The position numbers were made by a program, and so were the translations under genes. The notes under the pieces were generated by a model. That model searched no databases and was not told the origin of the DNA. It saw nothing but the letters and a program-made list of their open reading frames with translations. 64,000 bases of DNA, taken from NCBI GenBank assembly GCA_014843695.1, contig CM026394.1, positions 37,705,104 to 37,769,103 on the forward strand, read 5' to 3'. This document shows positions 9,217 through 23,600 of the stretch, piece by piece. Origin of the DNA: Archivesica marissinica (Eukaryota; Mollusca; Bivalvia; Venerida; Vesicomyidae). Numbering within the stretch: the first letter of the stretch is position 1; each line of letters begins with the position of its first letter.

Positions 9217-9728
9217 TAAAACGTAACCATATACATAAGAATATTTAATAATCAACATTAAATTTCAACGCATATTAATTTCATTAAGCCAGTCTATGCA
9301 CTAGACAATCTTCAAAATAATCCATTTCTCACAGTTTCATGTAATAATTCGCAGTTAAAGTGCATCGCTAGAAAACTATTTGTAATATCTATATTGTACA
9401 TGTATGTATATGAACATAGAAAATAAAATTCTAAACTGTTGCGTCGTTTTTAATGCCGTCAAGTATACATTGCCGACGTTATAGCTAAATGAACTGGGAG
9501 CATCAACTATGCTGTGGAACCGGTCTGTAATGAACTGTTTTCTAGTATTGGGTCACAGCCATCTGGCAGCGAAGTATATTGACCCATATACGCAGCAGAT
9601 TAAGGGAAAGTACATTTCCTATACAACAATTTAGTGACATGCTTGATATATTTATTACTGAAATCGATGTTGATAAACGCTTTACATCAGCGGATAGCAA
9701 TCACGCTGACCGTATACATGTGTCTTAA
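9217..9728. other. Nothing recognised
   Basis: AT-rich and without ORFs; no repeat with another copy in the window was noticed. Confidence 0.4.
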
Positions 9729-9842
9729 TATCGATTCACTATTTTTGACATTCGGCGTATTCAGCAATATCATAATAGAATATTATGCTTGCGTTTGTTA
9801 TTGGTTGTCTCCCTTGCACTGCTATATCGTCCGATTCGACAG
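9729..9842. repeat. Second copy of the ~113-bp dispersed repeat
   Basis: It matches 6623-6736 from atcgattcact through tgcttgcgtttgttattgg to gattcgacag, with small differences in the middle. Confidence 0.75.
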
Positions 9843-9857
9843 CCGTTTCGTGTGTAC

Positions 9858-10143
9858 ACGTGTTTTACGTTTATTTATCGTCGATACCGGTTGCTTATAT
9901 GAGCGACGCCTCCTGACGATATTAGTCATTTTACGTTTTTGTAGGATAGTGCAATGATACAGACAGATACCCATTTCAGGGTCTCCTCTGGTTCTTTTAC
10001 GTGCACAGTGTAAAGCACCGACACGAGACCTAGGTAAAAATCGCATCTGAAAGACTGTTAATAGTAGTAGGGTCAGACGGGGGATCGAACCTGCGATCGC
10101 AGGATCCACAGTCCAGCGTGTTAACCACTGGACTAAAGATCCG
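9858..10143 (-). mobile_element. SINE A, full length, diverged
   Basis: All parts are present from GTGTTTTACG to the head (ggactaaagatccgt). The anticodon arm is mutated (gcaggatccacagtcc). A second, less diverged copy starts 47 bp downstream, giving a tandem pair in the same orientation. Confidence 0.85.
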
Positions 10144-10190
10144 TATGTCACACAGACTGACAGCTGTTTCGTTCGAAACTGTATACTAGA

Positions 10191-10493
10191 GTGTGTGTTT
10201 TACGTTTATTTATCGTCGCTACCGGTTGCCCATATGAGCGACGCCTCCTGAAGAGATTAGTAATTTTAGATTTTTGGAGGATAGTGCATGATACAGACAG
10301 AGACCCATTACAGAGTCTCCTCTGGTTCTTTTACGTGCACGGTGTAAAGCACCGACACGAGACCTCGGTTTAACGTCCCATCTGAAAGACTATTAATTTT
10401 ATTAGGGTCAGACGGGGGATCGAACCTGCGATCCCTGGATTACCAGTCCAGCGTTTTACCACTGGGCTACAGATCCGTCTGTGCTGTATACTA
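10191..10493 (-). mobile_element. SINE A, full length, with target-site duplication
   Basis: Complete head, body and tail are flanked by a 12-bp direct repeat, ctgtatactaga, at 10179-10190 and 10494-10505. Confidence 0.92.
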
Positions 10494-10550
10494 GATAGAT
10501 ATATTCCTTTATTTATAGAGGGTTACCTAATTAGTTCTGAACTAACCCCC

Positions 10551-11042
10551 TTAAAGCGACATTACATCACAAAAAGCGAACACAATGCATTGTTCACGTA
10601 TAAATGCATTGATGATACAAATTCTCCCGAATACATTCGAACACAAATATTGAATCAATAAACAGTGTGTTTGTGGTCTACAAACTTTCAAAAATGAATG
10701 TAGGATTTCATATACCGGTCATCGGCGCTCCTGAATTGACATTTCTTTGTCATTGTAGTAGAGATAATAAATTGAACTAAGATTAGTACTACAAATAGGC
10801 ACAAACGTGAGATATAACGGTACATCTGTACCATACACCTCGTTATTCTTGATACACATGTTGTATTACGCATGTGTGGCCACCCTGTTTACATTATTTT
10901 GCTATGTCAACAAACCGCGTATACGACGCTTGTTTATTAGTTGAAATACTCAGTGTTTGAGGCAAATATTTGGGGAATACAATATAATAGGAAATTACAT
11001 TTTGCATAAATTTGCGTTTTCACTGATGTAGTGTCGCTTTAA
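10551..11042. mobile_element. Non-autonomous TIR element flanked by TTAA (copy 1)
   Basis: The left end is TTAAAGCGACATTACATC and the right end GATGTAGTGTCGCTTTAA, an 18-bp inverted repeat with one mismatch that includes or is flanked by TTAA. The interior (~490 bp) has no transposase-sized frame. Internal marks are acgtataaatgcattgatga, aatacattcgaacac and gtgagatataacggtaca. Other copies are 53953-54451 and 59803-60619. TTAA target use is known for piggyBac and Kolobok elements; which applies here is unresolved. Confidence 0.75.
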
Positions 11043-11121
11043 TAAGCACGTGGCTACGATAAGGAACTGAACGCCCGGGCCCCAGAATGAAAAATCTATA
11101 AATCAATAATTTAATATTAAA

Positions 11122-14100
11122 AGAGATAGACAATATGAAGGAGGGAGATAGAGGCATGGAGGAGGGAGATAGACAGTATGGAGGAGGGAGATAGACAGTA
11201 TGGAGGAGGTAGATATATAATGTGGATGTGGGAGACAGACGTATGGAGGTGGGAGATAGAGGCATGGAGGAGGGAGATATACAGTATGGAGGAGGGAGAT
11301 ATATAGTGTGGATGTGGGAGATAGACAGTATGGAGGGAGACAGACAGTATGGAGGAGGGAGACAGGCGTATGGAGGAGGGAGATAGACAGTGTGGATGTG
11401 GGAGATAGACAGTATGGAGGGAGACAGACAGTATGGAGGAGGGAGACAGGCGTATGGAGGAGGGAGATAGATAGTGTGGAGGTGGGAGATAGACAGTATG
11501 GAGGAGGGGATAGACAGTATGGAGGAGGGATACAGACGTATGGAGGAGGGAGATATACGGTGTGGAGGTGGGAGACAGAGAGTATGGAGGAGTGAGATAG
11601 ACAGTGTGGATGTCGGAGATAGAGAGTATGGAGGTGGGAGATAGACAATATGGAGGTGGGAGATAGATAGTGTGGATGTGGGAGATAGACAGTATGGAGG
11701 TGGGAGATAGACAGTATGGACGTGGGATATAGATAGTATGGAGGTGGGAGATAGACAGTATGGAGGAGGGAGATAGACAGTGTGCATGTGAGAGATAGAT
11801 AGTATGGAGGTGGGAGATAGACAGCATGGAGGAGGGAGATAGACAGTGTAGAGGCGGGAGATAGTTAGTGTGGATGTGGGAGATAGACGTATGGAGGAGG
11901 GAGATAGACAGGATGGAGGAGGGAGATAGACAGTATAGAGGAGGGATATAGACAGTATGGAGGAGGGAGATATATAGTATGGAGGAGGGAGATATACAGT
12001 ATGGAGGAGGGATATAGACAGGATGGAGGAGGGAGATAGACAGGATGGAGGAGGGAGATAGACAGGATGGAGGAGGGAGATATACACTATGGAAGAGGGA
12101 GATATACAATATGGAAGAGGAAGATAGACAATATGGAAGAGAGAGATATACAATATGGAAGAGGGGATATACAATATGGAGGAGGGAGATAGACAACATG
12201 GAAGAGGGAGATAGACACTATTGAAGAGGGAGATATACAATATGGAAGAGGCGATATACAATATGGAAGAGGGAGATATACAATATGGAGGCGGGAGATA
12301 TACAATATGGAAGAGGGAGATATACAATATGGAGGCGGGAGATATACAATATGGAGGCGGGAGAAATACAATACGGAAGAGGAAGATATACAATATGGAA
12401 GAGGGAGAAATACAATATGGAGGCGGGAGATATACAATATGGAGGCGGGAGATATACAATATGGAAGAGGGAGATATACAATATGGAAGAGGGAGATATA
12501 CAATATGGAGGCGGGAGATATACAATATGGAAGAGGGAGATATACAATATGGAGGCGGGAGATATACAATATGGAAGAGGGAGATATACAATATGGAGGC
12601 GGGCGATATACAATAAGGAAGAGGGAGATATACAATATGGAGAAGGGAGATATACAATATGGAGGCGGGAGATATACAATATGGAAGAGGGAGATATACA
12701 ATATGGAAGAGGGAGATATACAATATGGAGGCGGGAGATATACAATATGGAAGAGGGAGATATACAATATGGAAAAGGGAGATATACAATATGGAGAAGG
12801 GAGATATACAATATGGAGGCGGGAGATATACAATATGGAAGAGGGAGATATACAATATGGAAGAGGGAGATATACAATATGGAGGCGGGAGATATACAAT
12901 ATGGAAGAGGGAGATATACAATATGGAAAAGGGAGATATACAATATGGAAAAGGGAGAAATACAATATGGAGGCGGGAGATATACAATATGGAGGCGGGA
13001 GATATACAATATGGAAGAGGGAGATATACAATATGGAGGCGGGAGATATACAATATGGAGGCGGGAGATATACAATATGGAAGAGGAAGATATACAATAT
13101 GGAAGAGGGAGAAATACAATATGGAGGTGGGAGATATACAATATGGAGGCGGGAGATATACAATATGGAAGAGGGAGATATACAATATGGAAGAGGGAGA
13201 TATACAATATGGAAGAGGGAGAAATACAATATGGAGGCGGGAGATATACAATATGGAGGCGGGAGATATACAATATGGAAGAGGGAGATATACAATATGG
13301 AAGAGGGAGATATACAATATGGAGGCGGGAGATATACAATATGGAAGAGGGAGATATACAATATGGAGGCGGGCGATATACAATAAGGAAGAGGAAGATA
13401 TACAATATGGAGAAGGGAGATATACAATATGGAGGCGGGAGATATACAATATGGAAGAGGGAGATATACAATATGGAAGAGGGAGATATACAATATGGAG
13501 GCGGGAGATATACAATATGGAAGAGGGAGATATACAATATGGAGGCGGGAGATATACAATATGGAAGAGGGAGATATACAATATGGAAAAGGGAGAAATA
13601 CAATATGGAGGCGGGAGATATACAATATGGAGGCGGGAGATATACAATATGGAAGAGGGAGATATACAATATGGAAGAGGGAGAAATACAATATCGAGGC
13701 GGGAGATATACAATATGGAGGCGGGAGATATACAATATGGAAGAGGGAGATATACAAGATGGAAGAGGGGATAGACAATATGGAAGAGGGAGATATACAA
13801 TATGGAAGAGGGAGATATACAATATGGAAGAAGGAGATAGACAATATGGAAGAGGAGGAAATACAATATTGAAGAGGGAGATATACAATATTGAAGAGGG
13901 AGATATACAATATTGAAGAGGGGATATACAATATGGAAGAGGGAGATATACAAGATGGAAGAGGGGATAGACAATATGGAAGAGGGAGATATACAATATG
14001 GAAGAGGGGGAAATACAATATGGAGGCGGGGATATACAATATTGAAGAGGCGGGGATATACAATATTGAAGAGGCGATATACAATATGGAAGAGGGAGAT

Positions 14101-14167
14101 ATACAATATGGAAGAGGGAGATATACAATATGGAAGAGGGAGAAATACAATATGGAAGAGGGAGAGG
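11122..14167. repeat. 22-bp minisatellite, about 138 units, two sub-domains
   Basis: In the left part (to about 12230) units are of the type gggagatagacagtatggag; in the right part they are of the type gagatatacaatatggaaga or ggaggcggga variants. Because 22 is not a multiple of three and the unit has no stop in most frames, several frames on both strands stay open; one on the minus strand gives more than 1000 codons of a 22-residue repeat. Segments 35 units (770 bp) apart are almost identical (from 12601 and from 13371). Confidence 0.93.
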
Positions 14168-14194
14168 TACAGTTTGTATTGACATGTCGTACCC

Positions 14195-14275
14195 AAGGCC
14201 ACCACTGCCGCTGCACGGTTCGAACTCGCAGCCGCTCAGTTACGTGGTTGCTCGTTAGGCCGCGGATCCTCCACA
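14195..14275 (-). mobile_element. tRNA-like head of another SINE (family F), partial
   Basis: On the minus strand gcggcctaacgagcaaccac is followed by a box-B-like GAGTTCGAACC. The sequence then runs through ttgggtacgacatgtcaata directly into the 22-bp array, as if the array replaced the SINE body. The cloverleaf is too degraded for a real tRNA gene. Confidence 0.4.
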
Positions 14276-14308
14276 CATTACAAACAGTATTATTGGCATA
14301 CATATATA

Positions 14309-14580
14309 GATGTGGTAAAACGCTGGACTGGTAATCCAGGGATCGCAGGTTCGATCCCCCGTCTGACCCTAATAAAATTAAGTCTTTCAGATGGGACGTT
14401 AAACCGAGGTCTCGTGTCGGTGCTGTACACCGTGCACGTAAAAGAACCAGAGAAAACTCTGTAGTGGGTCTCTGTCTATATCATTGCACTATTCTCCAAA
14501 ATCTAAAATGACTAATCTCTTCAGGAGGCGTCGCTCATATGGGCAACCGGTAGCGACGATAAATAAACGTAAAACACACA
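14309..14580 (+). mobile_element. SINE A, 5' end damaged
   Basis: The head begins within gtggtaaaacgctggactgg; body and tail are complete, ending gtaaaacacac. Its 3' end faces the large 38-bp satellite that begins about 30 bp later. Confidence 0.88.
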
Positions 14581-14612
14581 CGTTTACTTAATTGATACAG
14601 TATCATATTAAC

Positions 14613-17600
14613 AATTAACCTGGCTGTGTATTCAGGAATAAACAAATGTTAAGCTTATTAGTGAATAGAACATGTCTCGGAGTCCTCAGGGATTAACCAC
14701 ATATGCATGAGTGGTTTATTCTGACGCTCAGAATAAACATCTGAATAAATATCTGAATAAATATCTAGGTGTGTATTGTGTATTCGCGAATAAACATCTG
14801 AATAAATATCTCGGTGTGTATTGTGTATTCGCAAATAGACATCTCAATAAACACCTGGCTGTGTATTCGAGTTAAACATCTCAATAAACACATGGCTGTG
14901 TATTCGCGAATAAACATCTCAATAAACACCTGGCTGTGTATTCGAGTTAAACATCTCAATAAACACCTGGCTGTGTATTCGAGTTAAACATCTCAATAAA
15001 CACCTGGCTGTGTATTCGCGAATAAACATCTCAATAAACACCTGGCTGTGTATTCGCGATGAAACATCTCAATAAACACCTGGCTGTGTATTTGCGAATA
15101 AACATCTCAATAAACACCTGGCTGTGTATTCGAGTTAAACATCTCAATAAACACCTGGCTGTGTATTCAGGAATAAACATCTCAATAAACACCTGGCTGT
15201 GTATTCGCGAATAGACATCTCAATAAACACCTGGCTGTGTATTCGCGAATAAACATCTCAATAAACACCTGGCTGTGTATTCGCGAATAGACATCTCAAT
15301 AAACACCTGGCTGTGTATTCGCGAATAGACATCTCAATAAACACCTGGCTGTGTATTCGCGAATAAACATCTCAATAAACACCTGGCTGTGTATTCGCAA
15401 ATAAACATCTCAATAAACACCTGGCTCTGTATTCGCGAATAGACATCTCAATAAACACCTGGCTGTGTATTCGCGAATAAACATCTCAATAAATACCTGG
15501 CTGTGTATTCGCGAATAGACATCTCAATAAACACCTGGCTGTGTATTCGCGAATAGACATCTCAATAAACACCTGGCTGAGTATTCGCGAATAAACATCT
15601 CAATAAACACCTGGCTGTGTATTCGCGAATAGACATCTCAATAAACACCTGGCTGTGTATTCGCGAATAAACATCTCAATATTCTCTGTATTCGAGTTAA
15701 ACATCTCAATAAACACCTGGCTGTGTATTCACGAATAAACATCACAATAAACACCTGGCTGTGTATTCGCGAATAAACATCTCAATAAACACCTGGCTGT
15801 GTATTCGAGTTAAACATCTCAATAAACACCTGACTGTGTATTCGAGTTAAACATCTCAATAAACTCATGGCTGTGTATTTGCGAATAAACATCTCAATAA
15901 ACACCTGGCTGTGTATTCGCGAATAAACATCTCAATAAACACCTGGCTGTGTATTCGCGAATAGACATCACAATAAACAACTGGCTGTGTATTCGCGAAT
16001 AAACATCTCAATAAACACCTGGCTGTGTATTTGCGAATAGACATCTCAATAAACACCTGGCTGTGTATTCGCGAATAAACATCTCAATATTCTCTGTATT
16101 CGAGTTAAACATCTCAATAAACACCTGGCTGTGTATTCACGAATAAACATCACAATTAACACCTGGCTGTGTATTCGCGAATAAACATCTCAATAAACAC
16201 CTGGCTGTGTATTCGCGAATAAACATCTCAATAAACACCTGGCTGTGTATTCGCGAATAAACATCTCAATAAACACCTGGCTGTGTATTCGAGTTAAACA
16301 TCTCAATAAACACCTGACTGTGTATTCGAGTTAAACATCTCAATAAACACATGGCTGTGTATTCGCGAATAAACATCACAATAAACACCTGGCTGTGTAT
16401 TCGCGAATAGACATCTCAATAAACACCTGGCTGTGTATTCGCGAATAGACATCTCAATAGACACCTGGCTGAGTATTCGCGAATAAACATCTCAATAAAC
16501 ACCTGGCTGTGTATTCGCGAATAGACATCTCAATAAACACCTGGCTGTGTATTCGCGAATAAACATCTCAATATTCTCTGTATTCGAGTTAAACATCTCA
16601 ATAAACACCTGGCTGTGTATTCACGAATAAACATCACAATAAACACCTGGCTGTGTATTCGCGAATAAACATCTCAATAAACACCTGGCTGTGTATTCGA
16701 GTTAAACATCTCAATAAACACCTGACTGTGTATTCGAGTTAAACATCTCAATAAACACATGGCTGTGTATTCGCGAATAAACATCTCAATAAACACCTGG
16801 CTGTGTATTCGCGAATAAACATCTCAATAAACACCTGGCTGTGTATTCGCGAATAGACATCACAATAAACACCTGGCTGTGTATTCGCGAATAAACATCA
16901 CAATAAACACCTGGCTGTGTATTCGCGAATAAACATCTCAATAAACACCTGGCTGTGTATTTGCGAATAGACATCTCAATAAACACCTGGCTGTGTATTC
17001 GCGAATAAACATCTCAATATTCTCTGTATTCGAGTTAAACATCTCAATAAACACCTGGCTGTGTATTCACGAATAAACATCTCAATAAACACCTGGCTGT
17101 GTATTCGCGAATAGACATCTCAATAAACACCTGGCTGTGTATTCGCGAATAAACATCTCAATATTCTCTGTATTCGAGTTAAACATCTCAATAAACACCT
17201 GGCTGTGTATTCACGAATAAACATCACAATAAACACCTGGCTGTGTATTCGCGAATAAACATCTCAATAAACACCTGGCTGTGTATTCGAGTTAAACATC
17301 TCAATAAACACCTGACTGTGTATTCGAGTTAAACATCTCAATAAACACATGGCTGTGTATTCGCGAATAAACATCTCAATAAACACCTGGCTGTGTATTC
17401 GCGAATAAACATCTCAATAAACACCTGGCTGTGTATTCGCGAATAGACATCACAATAAACACCTGGCTGTGTATTCGCGAATAAACATCACAATAAACAC
17501 CTGGCTGTGTATTCGCGAATAAACATCTCAATAAACACCTGGCTGTGTATTTGCGAATAGACATCTCAATAAACACCTGGCTGTGTATTCGCGAATAAAC

Positions 17601-20600
17601 ATCTCAATATTCTCTGTATTCGAGTTAAACATCTCAATAAACACCTGGCTGTGTATTCACGAATAAACATCACAATTAACACCTGGCTGTGTATTCACGA
17701 ATAAACATCACAATAAACACCTGGCTGTGTATTCGCGAATAAACATCTCAATAAACACCTGGCTGTGTATTCGCGAATAAACATCTCAATAAACACCTGG
17801 CTGTGTATTCGAGTTAAACATCTCAATAAACACCTGACTGTGTATTCGAGTTAAACATCTCAATAAACACATGGCTGTGTATTCGCGAATAAACATCTCA
17901 ATAAACACCTGGCTGTGTATTCGCGAATAAACATCTCAATAAACACCTGGCTGTGTATTCGCGAATAGACATCACAATAAACACCTGGCTGTGTATTCGC
18001 GAATAAGCATCACAATAAACACCTGGCTGTGTATTCGCGAATAAACATCTCAATAAACACCTGGCTGTGTATTCGCGAATAGACATCTCAATAAACACCT
18101 GGCTGTGTATTCGCGAATAGACATCTCAATAAACACCTGGCTGTGTATTTGCGAATAGACATCTCAATAAACACCTGGCTGTGTATTCGCGAATAAACAT
18201 CTCAATAAACACCTGGCTGTGTATTCGTGAATAGACATCTCAATAAACACCTGGCTGTGTATTCGCGAATAAACATCTCAATAAACACCTGGCTGTGTAT
18301 TCACGAATAAACATCTCAATAAACACCTGGCTGTGTATTCGAGTTAAACATCTCAATAAACACATGGCTGTGTATTCGCGAATAAACATCTCAATAAACA
18401 CCTGGCTGTGTATTCGTGAATAGACATCTCAATAAACACCTGGCTGTGTATTCGTGAATACACATCTCAATAAACACCTGGCTGTGTATTCGAGTTAAAC
18501 ATCTCAATAAACACCTGGCTGTGTATTCGCGAATAAACATCTCAATAAACACCTGGCTGTGTATTCGCGAATAGACATCACAATAAACACCTGGCTGTGT
18601 ATTCGCGAATAAACATCTCAATAAACACCTGGCTGTGTATTTGCGAATAGACATCTCAATAAACACCTGGCTGTGTATTCGCGAATAAACATCTCAATAT
18701 TCTCTGTATTCGAGTTAAACATCTCAATAAACACCTGGCTGTGTATTCACGAATAAACATCACAATTAACACCTGGCTGTGTATTCGCGAATAAACATCT
18801 CAATAAACACCTGGCTGTGTATTCGCGAATAAACATCTCAATAAACACCTGGCTGTGTATTCGCGAATAAACATCTCAATAAACACCTGGCTGTGTATTC
18901 GAGTTAAACATCTCAATAAACACCTGACTGTGTATTCGAGTTAAACATCTCAATAAACACATGGCTGTGTATTCGCGAATAAACATCACAATAAACACCT
19001 GGCTGTGTATTCGCGAATAGACATCTCAATAAACACCTGGCTGTGTATTCGCGAATAGACATCTCAATAGACACCTGGCTGAGTATTCGCGAATAAACAT
19101 CTCAATAAACACCTGGCTGTGTATTCGCGAATAGACATCTCAATAAACACCTGGCTGTGTATTCGCGAATAAACATCTCAATATTCTCTGTATTCGAGTT
19201 AAACATCTCAATAAACACCTGGCTGTGTATTCACGAATAAACATCACAATAAACACCTGGCTGTGTATTCGCGAATAAACATCTCAATAAACACCTGGCT
19301 GTGTATTCGAGTTAAACATCTCAATAAACACCTGACTGTGTATTCGAGTTAAACATCTCAATAAACACATGGCTGTGTATTCGCGAATAAACATCTCAAT
19401 AAACACCTGGCTGTGTATTCGCGAATAAACATCTCAATAAACACCTGGCTGTGTATTCGCGAATAGACATCACAATAAACACCTGGCTGTGTATTTGCGA
19501 ATAAACATCACAATAAACACCTGGCTGTGTATTCGCGAATAAACATCTCAATAAACACCTGGCTGTGTATTTGCGAATAGACATCTCAATAAACACCTGG
19601 CTGTGTATTCGCGAATAAACATCTCAATATTCTCTGTATTCGAGTTAAACATCTCAATAAACACCTGGCTGTGTATTCACGAATAAACATCTCAATAAAC
19701 ACCTGGCTGTGTATTCGCGAATAGACATCTCAATAAACACCTGGCTGTGTATTCGCGAATAAACATCTCAATATTCTCTGTATTCGAGTTAAACATCTCA
19801 ATAAACACCTGGCTGTGTATTCACGAATAAACATCACAATAAACACCTGGCTGTGTATTCGCGAATAAACATCTCAATAAACACCTGGCTGTGTATTCGA
19901 GTTAAACATCTCAATAAACACCTGACTGTGTATTCGAGTTAAACATCTCAATAAACACATGGCTGTGTATTCGCGAATAAACATCTCAATAAACACCTGG
20001 CTGTGTATTCGCGAATAAACATCTCAATAAACACCTGGCTGTGTATTCGCGAATAGACATCACAATAAACACCTGGCTGTGTATTCGCGAATAAACATCA
20101 CAATAAACACCTGGCTGTGTATTCGCGAATAAACATCTCAATAAACACCTGGCTGTGTATTTGCGAATAGACATCTCAATAAACACCTGGCTGTGTATTC
20201 GCGAATAAACATCTCAATATTCTCTGTATTCGAGTTAAACATCTCAATAAACACCTGGCTGTGTATTCACGAATAAACATCACAATTAACACCTGGCTGT
20301 GTATTCACGAATAAACATCACAATAAACACCTGGCTGTGTATTCGCGAATAAACATCTCAATAAACACCTGGCTGTGTATTCGCGAATAAACATCTCAAT
20401 AAACACCTGGCTGTGTATTCGAGTTAAACATCTCAATAAACACCTGACTGTGTATTCGAGTTAAACATCTCAATAAACACATGGCTGTGTATTCGCGAAT
20501 AAACATCTCAATAAACACCTGGCTGTGTATTCGCGAATAAACATCTCAATAAACACCTGGCTGTGTATTCGCGAATAGACATCACAATAAACACCTGGCT

Positions 20601-23600
20601 GTGTATTCGCGAATAAGCATCACAATAAACACCTGGCTGTGTATTCGCGAATAAACATCTCAATAAACACCTGGCTGTGTATTCGCGAATAGACATCTCA
20701 ATAAACACCTGGCTGTGTATTCGCGAATAGACATCTCAATAAACACCTGGCTGTGTATTTGCGAATAGACATCTCAATAAACACCTGGCTGTGTATTCGC
20801 GAATAAACATCTCAATAAACACCTGGCTGTGTATTCGTGAATAGACATCTCAATAAACACCTGGCTGTGTATTCGCGAATAAACATCTCAATAAACACCT
20901 GGCTGTGTATTCACGAATAAACATCTCAATAAACACCTGGCTGTGTATTCGAGTTAAACATCTCAATAAACACATGGCTGTGTATTCGCGAATAAACATC
21001 TCAATAAACACCTGGCTGTGTATTCGTGAATAGACATCTCAATAAACACCTGGCTGTGTATTCGTGAATACACATCTCAATAAACACCTGGCTGTGTATT
21101 CGAGTTAAACATCTCAATAAACACCTGGCTGTGTATTCGCGAATAAACATCTCAATAAACACCTGGCTGTGTATTCGCGAATAGACATCACAATAAACAC
21201 CTGGCTGTGTATTCGCGAATAAACATCTCAATAAACACCTGGCTGTGTATTTGCGAATAGACATCTCAATAAACACCTGGCTGTGTATTCGCGAATAAAC
21301 ATCTCAATATTCTCTGTATTCGAGTTAAACATCTCAATAAACACCTGGCTGTGTATTCACGAATAAACATCACAATTAACACCTGGCTGTGTATTCGCGA
21401 ATAAACATCTCAATAAACACCTGGCTGTGTATTCGCGAATAAACATCTCAATAAACACCTGGCTGTGTATTCGCGAATAAACATCTCAATAAACACCTGG
21501 CTGTGTATTCGAGTTAAACATCTCAATAAACACCTGACTGTGTATTCGAGTTAAACATCTCAATAAACACATGGCTGTGTATTCGCGAATAAACATCACA
21601 ATAAACACCTGGCTGTGTATTCGCGAATAGACATCTCAATAAACACCTGGCTGTGTATTCGCGAATAGACATCTCAATAGACACCTGGCTGAGTATTCGC
21701 GAATAAACATCTCAATAAACACCTGGCTGTGTATTCGCGAATAGACATCTCAATAAACACCTGGCTGTGTATTCGCGAATAAACATCTCAATATTCTCTG
21801 TATTCGAGTTAAACATCTCAATAAACACCTGGCTGTGTATTCACGAATAAACATCACAATAAACACCTGGCTGTGTATTCGCGAATAAACATCTCAATAA
21901 ACACCTGGCTGTGTATTCGAGTTAAACATCTCAATAAACACCTGACTGTGTATTCGAGTTAAACATCTCAATAAACACATGGCTGTGTATTCGCGAATAA
22001 ACATCTCAATAAACACCTGGCTGTGTATTCGCGAATAAACATCTCAATAAACACCTGGCTGTGTATTCGCGAATAGACATCACAATAAACACCTGGCTGT
22101 GTATTCGCGAATAAACATCACAATAAACACCTGGCTGTGTATTCGCGAATAAACATCTCAATAAACACCTGGCTGTGTATTTGCGAATAGACATCTCAAT
22201 AAACACCTGGCTGTGTATTCGCGAATAAACATCTCAATATTCTCTGTATTCGAGTTAAACATCTCAATAAACACCTGGCTGTGTATTCACGAATAAACAT
22301 CTCAATAAACACCTGGCTGTGTATTCGCGAATAGACATCTCAATAAACACCTGGCTGTGTATTCGCGAATAAACATCTCAATATTCTCTGTATTCGAGTT
22401 AAACATCTCAATAAACACCTGGCTGTGTATTCACGAATAAACATCACAATAAACACCTGGCTGTGTATTCGCGAATAAACATCTCAATAAACACCTGGCT
22501 GTGTATTCGAGTTAAACATCTCAATAAACACCTGACTGTGTATTCGAGTTAAACATCTCAATAAACACATGGCTGTGTATTCGCGAATAAACATCTCAAT
22601 AAACACCTGGCTGTGTATTCGCGAATAAACATCTCAATAAACACCTGGCTGTGTATTCGCGAATAGACATCACAATAAACACCTGGCTGTGTATTCGCGA
22701 ATAAACATCACAATAAACACCTGGCTGTGTATTCGCGAATAAACATCTCAATAAACACCTGGCTGTGTATTTGCGAATAGACATCTCAATAAACACCTGG
22801 CTGTGTATTCGCGAATAAACATCTCAATATTCTCTGTATTCGAGTTAAACATCTCAATAAACACCTGGCTGTGTATTCACGAATAAACATCACAATTAAC
22901 ACCTGGCTGTGTATTCACGAATAAACATCACAATAAACACCTGGCTGTGTATTCGCGAATAAACATCTCAATAAACACCTGGCTGTGTATTCGCGAATAA
23001 ACATCTCAATAAACACCTGGCTGTGTATTCGAGTTAAACATCTCAATAAACACCTGACTGTGTATTCGAGTTAAACATCTCAATAAACACATGGCTGTGT
23101 ATTCGCGAATAAACATCTCAATAAACACCTGGCTGTGTATTCGCGAATAAACATCTCAATAAACACCTGGCTGTGTATTCGCGAATAGACATCACAATAA
23201 ACACCTGGCTGTGTATTCGCGAATAAGCATCACAATAAACACCTGGCTGTGTATTCGCGAATAAACATCTCAATAAACACCTGGCTGTGTATTCGCGAAT
23301 AGACATCTCAATAAACACCTGGCTGTGTATTCGCGAATAGACATCTCAATAAACACCTGGCTGTGTATTTGCGAATAGACATCTCAATAAACACCTGGCT
23401 GTGTATTCGCGAATAAACATCTCAATAAACACCTGGCTGTGTATTCGTGAATAGACATCTCAATAAACACCTGGCTGTGTATTCGCGAATAAACATCTCA
23501 ATAAACACCTGGCTGTGTATTCACGAATAAACATCTCAATAAACACCTGGCTGTGTATTCGAGTTAAACATCTCAATAAACACATGGCTGTGTATTCGCG

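Noticed and set aside
11020..14205. Minus-strand open frame of over 1000 codons, and several long plus-strand frames
   Set aside because: They follow from a 22-bp tandem repeat without stops. The product is a simple 22-residue repeat in every frame, with no splice or start context.
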